From NCBI GenBank assembly GCA_013115145.1, contig JAAPAO010000614.1:1-20672 (forward strand): DNA of 20,672 bases, written 5' to 3'. The position numbers and the translations under genes were made by a program. The number at the start of each line of letters is the position of its first letter. Position 1 is the stretch's first letter. Source of the DNA: Perkinsus chesapeaki (lineage: Eukaryota; Perkinsozoa; Perkinsida; Perkinsidae). The notes beneath the pieces were generated by a model. That model searched no databases and was not told the DNA's origin. It worked only from the letters and a program-made list of their open reading frames with translations. Positions 1-9,021 of the stretch are shown here, piece after piece.

Positions 1-524
1 TATAGTAGTGCCCGTCGGGTGCCAAATTGAGATGGTCTCTTTAGGTTGTGTCCCTTTGTTGGCGCGATGCTGGTTGAGCAGGATCCTGCTGCAGGATAAT
101 ACTAAGCTTGGTATGTAAGATATCATGTTACTCCGTCTGGAAACCCTATCCAGCGTATAGCTCCTTTGCCGAACTAGACATGAACTCGAGATTCTGAAGC
201 GCGGTGACTAAACATAGTCCATGTGGTTTGAGCTCACGCCCTGGCGCCGGAGAGGATCCGTTTCAATGACTCAAACTGCTGGAACCAACACAACAGCCAG
301 AACCCGAGGTACATTGGAAATAGTCTAACCATAAGCCTATGCTCAAAAGCAGTGTTCGAATATCTGTTAGTATTACACTCAACCGAGCTCTACAAATTCA
401 TCAACGAATCACTGTAGAAAATGCACTTTAATGCAGGAAAGATGAGAGTTCCGAGGAACTTCCTCTCCTGAGGGAAGTCTCCTCAACTGTAGGGGACAGA
501 TAGATATTTCAACACTGTCAAAAT
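1..524. other. intergenic stretch, no gene recognised
   Basis: I find no convincing coding run on either strand. The last part is the 3' flank of the minus-strand gene that ends at 525. A short dyad (GTTCC-GA-GGAAC) lies near 448-459. Confidence 0.5.
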
Positions 525-1217
525 CTATATGGGGCACCCCGTGTCCTCGTAGTGGTCAATGCCATCTGGCACTTTGGCAATCAGGAGTCTCTCAGTGAGG
601 TCAACTTCAAAGATTAAGAAGTTCTTATCAAGCTGACCCCCAGAATCTTGGATCATCTTATCGCACTGAGGACCACTTAGCTGAGCCTTCAACCCTCCTG
701 ACATTATCGTAGTCCTAGAATTGCAAGTATAGACAATTCTCGGTGATGTTTCATTCTCCTGCCTAAGGAGCTGAGCTTGCGTCTCCGCGAGAGTGATGCT
801 GTAGATGAAGTTGGCAAAACGTCCAGCAACTGATATGTAGCAAGTTCTGGGACATCCATATTCATAAGGTAGTAGCTTTCCGTGCTGACGAGTGAAGAGG
901 TATGTCTTGTCATTCGTAGCCTTCATTTCCAAGAACTGTTCATCAAGTAGACCATTAGAGTCTTTTATCATCCTTGTACATAATACACCTTGAACGTTAA
1001 TCTCTATACCATCACCAACATCCTTATCAACATACACACACGTGTAGATGGTCGTTGGGGAGCCCGCATCTATCTGACTCAGAAAGCGGACTTGGGAATT
1101 ACGGCGGAACTCTATCTTGTTGATAAATTGCGAGAACTGCCCAGTTTCAGGGATGAATGAAATGTCCATGGTCGCCTCGCAGCAGATAAGAAGGCCTTGC
1201 AAGATCGAACCCTTCAT
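525..1217 (-). CDS. hypothetical secreted-type protein with internal duplication
   Basis: A single open frame of 230 codons, read right to left, with its stop at 525-527. I chose the ATG at 1217 because it gives a short leader (MKGSILQGLLICCEA) resembling a weak signal peptide. A second ATG at 1169 would remove it, and the in-frame extension to 1295 has no ATG start. The product is two diverged copies of a ~95-residue module, roughly residues 27-130 and 131-230. Both follow the pattern SP..IYTC / G..C..MI.DS.G.LD..FL / YE..GCP. The shared cysteines at YTC, C..MI and GCP suggest a disulphide-stabilised extracellular domain. I recognise no family and assign no function. An upstream non-coding or leader exon cannot be excluded. 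Confidence 0.72.
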   Translation of the reverse strand: MKGSILQGLLICCEATMDISFIPETGQFSQFINKIEFRRNSQVRFLSQIDAGSPTTIYTCVYVDKDVGDGIEINVQGVLCTRMIKDSNGLLDEQFLEMKATNDKTYLFTRQHGKLLPYEYGCPRTCYISVAGRFANFIYSITLAETQAQLLRQENETSPRIVYTCNSRTTIMSGGLKAQLSGPQCDKMIQDSGGQLDKNFLIFEVDLTERLLIAKVPDGIDHYEDTGCPI

Positions 1218-1844
1218 ACTATGTGAACGCCTCAAGTTAACTGCGATTAAAGGGTCACTACGACAACCTGTTCTACCATTAGATGATAATCCCAAAATAT
1301 CCGTGAGAAGCTGTCACCGGATCGTGACCATGCCCGTGTCACATGCTCTAAGGTCAGTTCGCAGTTCAGTAGTATCCATGCAAGAGCAAGACCTGCGCCT
1401 TGCCTTGTTGGGCTGTTCATTAGATCCACTATTCTTTACAAGTAGTTACATTAGTTAGCAATGCTAGCCTAGCATGCTGCTTGCTCATCCCTTTAATGAT
1501 AGACTTCCGGGGCACCGGTCTCGCCACTGGCCAGTCCGTTAGCGTCACGAAGCATTGTCAACTACTGTGCTGTGCATTGCCAACGTTGACCCGGGAAGTC
1601 GGGTTAAACTCGTCCTCAAAAGTCTCGCCTTGAGGCGTTCCAAGTAATCTGTTGACGCTACAACATCGTAACTCGTTCCACAACCTATACGGTTACGACA
1701 ACAGCTTTGTCCGAGATGGTAACTTAGTAAAAGGGTGTATTATCACTAGACTTCGCATATCTGTTTTCATTGGGTTTATCTCCCAACAACAACACCTACA
1801 AAAACCCCTTCTGCTTTCAACTACCATTTCGACGTTTAAGAGTA
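1218..1844. other. intergenic stretch, mostly featureless
   Basis: This is the 5' flank of the minus-strand gene. It holds a perfect 15-nt odd palindrome at 1461-1475 (ATGCTAG-c-CTAGCAT). The segment ~1790-1845 resembles a decayed copy of the sub-repeat in the unit that follows. Open frames here look accidental. Confidence 0.45.
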
Positions 1845-2234
1845 TCAGTGAGAGGAACACTATGTGTACGTTTTCACCACTATCAATCAGATTGGCTGGG
1901 ACGTACTGTTTATCATCATTCACTCAACGGTCTAAATTGTCTCAGAGAGAGGAACACTTGGTTTCTGCTTTTATCCCCACTGACATTCGGACTGGGGCGG
2001 CAGAATAATCATCATCGACAATTAATATACAGAGCTGTTGCCGGTATGGTTTTTCTTTCAGATAATCACCACATAGTAGCTACTGAACGACTAGGAATAT
2101 ACCGGCACAGCATTGGGAGCGCCAAGGCACTCAACCAACGCATTCTGTATTGGAGGAAACCGTTGGCGACTATACACCACATGAAGATGCTCGCATAGAC
2201 GGTTACACAGGAGTAGTTAGAGGCTACTCCTGTA
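1845..2234 (+). repeat. repeat unit 1 (tandem ~410 bp unit)
   Basis: This unit recurs at 2258-2646 with an offset of 413 bp. Its 5' half holds two diverged copies of a ~95 bp sub-repeat, each starting CAG(T/A)GAGAGGAACACT and running through CCACT...CAGATTGG/CGGACTGG. Its 3' half is the core at 2037-2206. The core opens with an inverted repeat, TGCCGGTAT (from 2038) to ATACCGGCA, ~50 nt apart. It continues with CGCCAA...TTGGCG. A perfect 10-bp hairpin follows the core: ACAGGAGTAG (2207-2216), loop TTAGAGG, CTACTCCTGT (2224-2233). I do not recognise the family. There is no transposase, no poly-A tail and no clear tRNA-like box. Confidence 0.85.
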
Positions 2235-2257
2235 CTCTTCCGAGAGACAGTAATTGC

Positions 2258-2646
2258 TCAGTGAGAGGAACACTATTTCTACGATATCGCCACTGACATT
2301 CAGATTGGCTGGGACGTAGTTTATATCATCATCGCAGTGATCAATATTGTGCTGTATCAGAGAGAGGAACACTTAGTTTCTGCTTTTATCCCCACTGACA
2401 ATCGGACTGGGGCGGCAGAATAATCATCATTACAGCTCTCTAAAGAGTTGTTGCCGGTATGGTTTGTCTCACAGCTAATTGCCACATAGTGACTACTACA
2501 AGTCTAGGAATATACCGGCACAGCCAAAGGAGCGCCAAGCACTCAACTAAGGCATTTTGTATTGAACGGAATCGTTGGCGACTATACACCACTAGAAGAT
2601 GCTCGCATAGACGATTACACACAAGTAGTTAGAGGCTACTCGTGTA
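2258..2646 (+). repeat. repeat unit 2 (tandem copy)
   Basis: A second, more diverged copy of the unit at 1845-2234. It keeps the sub-repeat pair, the TGCCGGTAT/ATACCGGCA arms, the CGCCAA/TTGGCG pairing and the terminal stem (2619-2628 with 2636-2645) around the identical loop TTAGAGG. In the terminal stem one G-C pair of unit 1 has become C-G, with both bases changed. A neighbouring pair has become an A-C mismatch. Confidence 0.85.
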
Positions 2647-2923
2647 CCCGTTCAAATCATTACAACCTTTGCGTGCGTCTAAATCACCGGTACCCCACGT
2701 GAAGAGGCACAAGCGCGAACACGCATCAATGACTATACGCACAACCACAGGTCGACAACACCATTAAAGAGGGGCAGTCGAGGGAGAGTGTGCAATGTTA
2801 GCCACTACCAACGCAACATCAACCGTAATATCCTCCATCAAGGCGCATAAAGCAACCCCTCGGCAACCACACGAAACCGTTTCGGCAAGTGAGAGCAACA
2901 TAAGGGAGTCATCGAAGAACACC

Positions 2924-4188
2924 TTAATCGAAGAGATCGAAGTCCATCTCCTCCTCTTCTTCCTCCTCCTCGGCAGGGGCGGCGGCCTCAGCCTTGGCCT
3001 CACTGGCAGCAGGAGCGGCACCGGCAGCAGGGGCGGCGGAAGCGAACTTAGAGGGATCCTTGAGGAATTCCTGAGAAAACAAAAAATAACAAAAAATTGA
3101 GAAGACAAAAGCGTTCTAAATACGAGAACGATAGTTGTTGCCGGTATGGTTTTTCTTTCAGATAATCACCACATAGTAGCTACTGAACGACTAGGAATAT
3201 ACCGGCACAGCATTGGGAGCGCTAAGGCACTCAACCAACGCATTCTGTATTGGAGGAAACCGTTGGCGACTATACACCACATGAAGATGCTCGCATAGAC
3301 GGTTACTGCGAGCATGGTTAGAGGCCACACCGCAATCCCTCCTAGACTATAAACCACCGAAGAAAAGAGCTCCCGTATTACCTTAAGCTCCTCGATCTCG
3401 GGGAAAGTGAAGTCGATATCGGCGCACAAGGCAGCGATGTTCTTGAAGGCATCGTTGATGGCATAAGGCAAGGTGGCCTCGTTGGGGATACCGATCTCAC
3501 GAGAGAAGGCAGCCAAGTTGCGGACACCGTTCATGAACTTGGAAACGAGATCATCATCGCTGATGTCCAAGGCAGCGGCGTCGTAGACCTCACCGTTGTC
3601 GTAGATGCTCTGGAGCTCAACACCGTACTCGAAGGGACGGATGTCCAACTTCATGAGAAGGGCCTGCTGGGAGGCAGTGACCTTGTGGCCCTTGGTGACA
3701 AGAGCGACATCCTGGGAGATTTCGATAGAACCCTTGACAATCTTGGTGGCAATGTTCAAAGCCTGGAAGAAGTTGGTCTGGGAGGGATCCAAAGAAGTGG
3801 GACCAGCGGGGATGTCGACATTGCACTGGGCGACCATACCGGCCTTGGCCATAGCGGGGACCTTGTGCTCACCGATGATCTCACGGATCTCATCAATGGG
3901 GGCCATGCAGAAGATGAAACCAATGTTGCCCTTGGTGACGTTCAACAAGTGACCGAGATCAGCATCGTTCTCCTCCTCGTACTGTCTAAGGGCAGTGCGA
4001 AGCATAGTGTTCTTGCCCATAACAATAACGGCCTTGCCACGGAGAGCAATACGGATGTTCTGGAGCTGCTTGGATCCAACGTGGTCAACGGTGGCGATGA
4101 GGATCTTATCGCACTTGGCGACGAGGTCCTTCACTCTGTCGAGGTAGGCGTTCTTCTTAGCAAGCTTCTTGGGATCGCGAGGTGCCAT
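2924..4188 (-). CDS. RPLP0: 60S acidic ribosomal protein P0
   Basis: P0 forms the base of the ribosomal stalk, binds rRNA in the GTPase-associated centre and anchors P1/P2 dimers. Exon 1 is 4188-3382 (269 codons) and exon 2 is 3070-2924 (49 codons with stop), giving 317 aa, the usual P0 length. The start MAPRDPKKLAKKNAYLDRVK and the run ALRGKAVIVMGKNTMLRTAL (residues 48-67) are diagnostic of the L10/P0 rRNA-binding domain. Residues ~110-190 correspond to the stalk insertion domain. After an Ala-rich hinge the protein ends in an acidic tail, EEEEEEEMDFDLFD, the C-terminal peptide shared by P-proteins that contacts elongation factors. The single phase-0 intron (3381-3071, 311 nt) follows EELK and contains a repeat copy. 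The codons are GC-rich and strongly biased, as expected for a highly expressed gene. The upstream neighbour is divergently transcribed. Confidence 0.97.
3137..3306 (+). repeat. repeat core copy 3, inside the RPLP0 intron
   Basis: A 170 bp copy of the core of unit 1 (2037-2206), with no indel and, by eye, one difference (C at 2123, T at 3223). The upstream sub-repeats are absent. The bases after the core differ from unit 1, yet TTAGAGG reappears at 3318-3324 between partly complementary arms (TGCG...TGG / CCA...CGCA). It lies antisense within the only intron of RPLP0. High identity to unit 1, and not to unit 2, points to a recent copying or insertion event. Confidence 0.88.
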
Positions 4189-4360
4189 GACGTGTGGAGA
4201 CTGTGAGCTAACGGCTCGTCAATCAATTTAACCACTGAGGGCTGTGAAGAAGTACAACTCACAGCACTATATACCAAATCGATCACGTGATCGATCATAT
4301 TCCTCAGCGGAGCGAAGCAACTGCGCACTTTGCCAATTGTTTTAGTTTCACCCAACCATC
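4189..4360. promoter_or_regulatory. divergent promoter between RPLP0 and the Dpy-30/GAF gene
   Basis: Only 172 bp separate the two start codons. The region holds a perfect 18-bp palindrome, ATCGATCACGTGATCGAT, at 4278-4295, centred on an E-box-like CACGTG. A TATA-like ACTATATACC lies just before it. On the plus strand, TTGTTTTAG (ending 4345) sits 15 nt before the ATG. On the minus strand, GCTCACAG sits shortly before the P0 ATG. Both resemble 3' splice sites and could accept a spliced leader if this lineage trans-splices, which is inference. Confidence 0.5.
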
Positions 4361-7300
4361 ATGAGCGAGCTACAAACCTACGCCGCGAGCACGATCTCTC
4401 CCGTACTAAGTCGGGCACTTGCTGACTTGGCTCTGCAGGAGCCTCCAATCGACACCGTGGCGTATCTTTCTAATTGGCTCAAGCTCTGGGCAGCAGCGCA
4501 AGGTAACGCCGGCCATCCTAGAGTGGAGATTTGGGTTATTCAGAAGCCGAGAGCAAACGAAAGGAAGATGCTATGAAGTTGATCGAACATAAAGAACGTC
4601 TCTCGGCAGAGGTGTCCAATCTAACCTAAAGATACGTCCTTGATCGGTGCTGCGTTCAGGCCACCCAGAAGCAAGCGGGAATTGCGTTAGAGAAAGAGAA
4701 GGCGGCCAGACCGATGAAGCTGTTAGCTGGAGTGATCGATAAAGTCGCTGGAGTTGATTATAGGGAAGGTAGTGCTGGGATGGTGGCATGGGAATCGGCC
4801 AAACCATGCATGACAGAATGCATGGGTATCTTGCTCACCTTACGATATAAGACCTTACTAGGGCTCCCAAGCTTGGATGCTCATCGAAGGTTTACTCCAT
4901 TCTACTACCACTACTCGCTCAGCGCAGGAATCTCCTGTCTTTATTTTCCACCTAGCACACAGTATGGGGCAATCGTAAGCAAACAACGTGATGGTGATGC
5001 AACAATGGTTGTGCAATTGGAACGCGTCGTCTGGAATGAGCCCCGTTTCTCTCTTCATCAGGGACAGTTGATGCTCTTTGCCAGCTGGTTTTATGTAGGA
5101 CTGTTCTACTAAGTGCCCTCACTAAGCTTCCTGAATTGTGCTTGTAACTCCGCTGTGGTTCACGTACTTTTGTAAATTAATGTTCTTGTGATCCCTCACC
5201 ACACCGGTCGTGCCTAAGACGATTCTCCCATGGGCTCCAATAGCGGAATAGTAAAGGCTACGTTGGAGGCTCAGATGCCCCGGTAGCTCTGGAAATCTGA
5301 TGAGGAATTTCCGTTTTAGACTGTAAACACTGCGAGGCGTACCCGAGCCCTAGTCTATGGCAAGAGCTTACGGATACTCTACGCGAGGCTATCGTGGGCT
5401 GCAGTGGTTGCTACGTCGGCGAAGTGGTGACGAGTGAGGAGGGAGGGAAATTGATTCGGTAGTAGTTGTTGCCCTCGGTGCTGCTGGGATAGGAGAGCAT
5501 GTCAGGTATATCGTTAACTCTGGGACTGGGCCTGGACAGGGGGAGCTGGCCGAGGGGGACGGTGTGGCCTGGAAGGTTGGTCTTGGAGCCTTCGAGGTGC
5601 TCTGACAGTTGATGGTATGTAGGTGTTCGAGCCAGTAGAGGTAGAGGAGGCAGGTGATGGGGAAGAAAACGGACAGAGATCTCGACAGATGTAGTACTGG
5701 ACGTTGGGGGTGGGTTCGGTGTAAAATTCAGTCGGCGCCCATGACAGCATAATGAGCAGAATAGATATTTAATTGTGTGGGCGAAAAGTATTCAGATTTA
5801 TGCGCGCAAGATGGTCCTGAATATCTTTTATTTGGTCGCCGGTTTAAGGTGGATTCCGGGGAATCGCGTCACGTTTCCTACTTTGGATCTACAGTATATG
5901 GCAGCCACTGCGCTGAGGACATTGTTTTCGGTGAAGTACTTTATTGTGATAGAACACACCAGTGATGCGAGATCTCCGGTGAAGCCTAGCTCTTTACTGC
6001 CTTATTCACGCAGGTCTGATGAATATCCGAGGCTTCATCGATGCTTGTAACCTACCGAGCCTTGCCCGATTGTCTGTAGTGTAGTGGGATCTCTTATATC
6101 TCAGTTACCTGCCTAATGTTATGGATGTCGACGAAGTTAAGTACTTCACCTACGCCAAGCCGGGCGCCTTCATTGCGGTGCCGATAAGGTGATAGGGTCG
6201 CTTGGTTGGGCGCCGAGGAGTGTGGCGGTTACTGGTAGCTATACGAGTGTATTGAACAAGGAAGCGTTGGAAGCAACAATGGCAGATTTGAAGGAGAGGC
6301 AAGATCAGTTCACTGAGGAAATGGCAGCGTAGCAGAGGAGGGCGAGTCGAGCTCTGGAGAATCTTGCTTGGTAGCTACCAAGATGCGAAGGCTAAACACG
6401 AAGAGGAAGTAGCTGGTTTGGAGGAAGGGGCAGAGGTTAGCGGCGGACGCTTTAGTAGTTGTTATGATAATATTTGGTAGGCACTAGAGGGCCCGGTGGA
6501 GCCTGTGCTGAGGGAGCTCACTCCACTAGGAGGAGTCCAAAGGCAGTTGGTGCTCTGCGTGGACACTTTGGGGGCTAAAGGAGGCCTAATGGAAATTCCG
6601 GACGAAGTTCGAGAGAAGGTAATGAACCGTGGTGGTCTCAGGAGAGCTTGCTGCAGTTGGACGAGCTCGCTGGGCGCTTGAGTGACGCCATGGCTGCGAC
6701 AGAGCTCCAGGCGATTCGGGAGCAGGCTGAATATAATGTGAGGCTCAGAAGTGATTTATTGTACTGATAGGGTGGATAGGTATCTGAGGAAGGTAGAAGT
6801 GGACGAAAGGGAGTGTTGGAGAGGTATAGGGAGGGCAGTTGTGGGGAGGAAGTGGAGAAGGCTGTGGCGGAGGCAATGGAGGCACTAGGAGAAGGTGAGC
6901 TTATGGCGGATAGTGGGAGGTAGTTACGATGATGGTAGATGCTGCCGCACCAAGTGATGAAGAGAAGGAAATTATCAAGCTGAGCTGTAAGTTCAGCGTG
7001 ATGAGGTAGGGAAGAAGATTAAGAGAATTTAGCACCGATAAGGATTTGACAGGTCGGTGGTGAGCGGTGATGTAAAGAAGGATCTTCTGGCGGATATAGC
7101 TGCTCGAAGGCTACCTGAAGAAGCTCTATCCGTGCTAATTAAAGTAATGGACTGCTTATTATTATTTCCCCGTCACCTATTTTCTCCATTTTATGTCCGA
7201 CCTACTATTTGTATTTTTAGGGTTTATTTCCGCATGGTTTCATTCTCCTCAGGCATTCCTTCTATTTGTTGCTGGGCAGCCTAGTGAAGCACTTGCTGCT

Positions 7301-8778
7301 GACCAGCCACCGTGGTCGGAGTTGGTAACAGCCATTAACAGTGATGCAGTTTGGGAGAGCGTAGGTTGTGGGTGAGGTTTACGACCGGGGGACGTAGAGG
7401 AACACGGGACGTTCGTGTCAAATATGTTCCTCGGGAATGGGCTATAATGGGGATTCGGCTATAAAGATTGCAGTTGCCAGGCAAAAAGGGTTGCTGTCAC
7501 GTGCATTCCCTGTAGGCCTAAATTCTGGTGTTCTTCCATGACTTACTGCGGAGAAGGAATGCACTGGATGCCCCTTGTCGCTCTATCGGCATATGCTTTA
7601 ACAAGGAACAATTATGTCGTCGCGCTTGGCAATTTCTGACACTCGGGGGTAGTTGATGAATCTCTGGTTGCAATAGGTATTGGCCGTGGATTTGAGGCTT
7701 CCTAGACCGAACGTGGCAGAGGAAGGGTCGTTAGCGAGAGTTAAGGAAATGATAAGGAAGGCTGTGGAGAGTGGAGGCCTGCGAGGGGAAGGTATAGGCT
7801 AGCTTGGGTAAAGGTGGACATGGCTGGTGTAGACGGTGGAGCTATCGGAGATGATGTGGCTGAGGCGCATCCGGTTGATGTTATCCTGCTGGAAGTGTTG
7901 GAGGCAGCTGTCGAGCTGAGGGAGAAGGTAGGCGTGTGTGGTATGGAGTATCATCCGCAGTATGTAAAATGGTGGGTGGTGAGAGACATAATTTACATTT
8001 AATATCGCCGACTACACTGAATCGGCTTTACTGGTGAATCTCCAATGCATATCTGGCCACTAGTATCCGGCAAGTGATGCACAATGGGCAAGAGTGCCTT
8101 GTTGGGGCGATGAACAAGCATGCACGGTTGTGCTGTTGTTTCGCAAGCTACCGCTAGACTCTAGGTCTTCGGCAGTCGTAGATGAGACTTTCGTCGCGGG
8201 AGAGGGTTTGGATGATAGCTTCATCTAGATGAACACACAGGTCTATAGATATTCTCAAAGCTTATCGGATGAAATCTGAGTTGCTGTGAAGTGGGATGTA
8301 TTTTGGATTCTTGTCAACACCGGAACGTGTGTCTTCGAGGCCATCGAGGCATGGAACTATCTCTCTAAAATGTCTTGGCCGTTCATGAAGCCTTGTAGAC
8401 TGTTCCTCTGTTGTCTTCAGGACGTCACTGCTCGGTGGCTCGTCAGCGATTTGCGTAAGAAGCTTTTCGAGCCTCAAGGCGTGCCTGATGCTGTGGAGGC
8501 GGGTGAAGTTGCGGAAGGGGAGGAGCCAGCAGGAGCTGGTGAGGAAACTGTGGAAGAGGGGGAGGAAGGTGAGGCTGCTTTGCTTGGTGAGCTGGGGTAC
8601 CAATTCATGGCCAGGCCAGCAGCAGCAGCAGCAGCAGAAGGTACCTGTGGCTGAAGTTCGCGTTGATCCAAGCGAGGTCGCTGCGATCGACGGTGACTTT
8701 GTACCACTGTTAGAGAAGGACTTGGCCAAGTTGGCTGAGGAGAGGGGGCAGGGTGCTGATGAGACGGTGGAGGCATAA
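4361..8778 (+). CDS. Dpy-30 and GAF domain ciliary protein, radial-spoke RSP2-like
   Basis: I rebuilt 19 exons: 4361-4502, 4544-4611, 4660-4768, 5320-5458, 5506-5575, 5623-5690, 6105-6188, 6239-6328, 6375-6435, 6481-6618, 6657-6737, 6780-6894, 6939-7005, 7053-7143, 7253-7360, 7677-7791, 7833-7927, 8421-8568, 8615-8778. They sum to 1953 nt, 650 aa. Residues ~5-45 match the Dpy-30/RIIa dimerisation fold (ISPVLSRALADLA, then PPIDTVAYLSNWL), which docks proteins in radial spokes and on AKAPs. Residues ~95-250 resemble a GAF domain (GCSGCYVGEVV, GVAWKVFEP, YLPNVMDVDEVKYF, KPGAFIAVPI). Then come a charged coiled coil, QRQLVLCVDTLG, a helical region with KKDLLADIAARRLPEEAL, an acidic stretch and a CAG-encoded polyQ. 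Dpy-30 plus GAF is the arrangement of Chlamydomonas RSP2. The exon 3-4 junction is the least certain: the donor could be 4769 or 4772. Confidence 0.82.
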
Positions 8779-9021
8779 TTAACATAAAGTGATTAAGCGA
8801 TGTTATCAAGATGCAGTGAGCGGGTTGAGTTAGTGTATGCTGGGAGGGGCACGCTCCTGCCCGGAGTCCATTGTTATTGTGAATGGGTGGACAAAGCCCT
8901 GGGCTGAATCAACCTGAACCATTGAATTCATTCACGTTTCCGTGAAGTGGTTCTGTGATGGGTGCCAGTAGACATGCTCGTCCATTGAAGGCAGTTATAG
9001 CTGTCCGTGTTGAACCCTTTC
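8779..9021. other. short intergenic spacer
   Basis: This separates two plus-strand genes. CATTGAAGGCAG, ending near 8992, could be a splice acceptor upstream of the next ATG. I see no other feature. Confidence 0.4.

Noticed and set aside
2440-2622. Open frame shared by repeat copies
   Set aside because: Similarity of translations follows from DNA identity. The frames have different starts, no conserved-coding pattern and no homologous protein I recognise.
2764-3108. Open frames on both strands rich in Pro/Arg or Gly/Ser
   Set aside because: They are shadows of the Ala/Glu-rich second exon of RPLP0 in other frames.
3166-3381. Extension of the P0 frame into the intron
   Set aside because: The frame runs on by chance into the repeat copy. 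A GTAATA donor at 3381 and the TTCTCAG acceptor before 3070 restore the expected acidic P-protein C-terminus.
3685-4206. 173-codon plus-strand open frame
   Set aside because: It is exactly antisense to RPLP0 exon 1 and reflects the biased third codon positions of that gene.
6121-7060. Pseudogene with many stops
   Set aside because: Every stop in the path falls inside a canonical 38-50 nt GT-AG intron and all exon phases agree, so decay is unnecessary.
8569-8654. Frameshift in the CAG repeat, or a 28-nt intron starting at 8587
   Set aside because: A 46-nt GT-AG intron (8569-8614) fits the local size class and restores the frame exactly into the polyQ.
8262-8809. Long minus-strand open frames
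   Set aside because: They are antisense shadows of the Glu/Ala-rich final exons of the Dpy-30/GAF gene.
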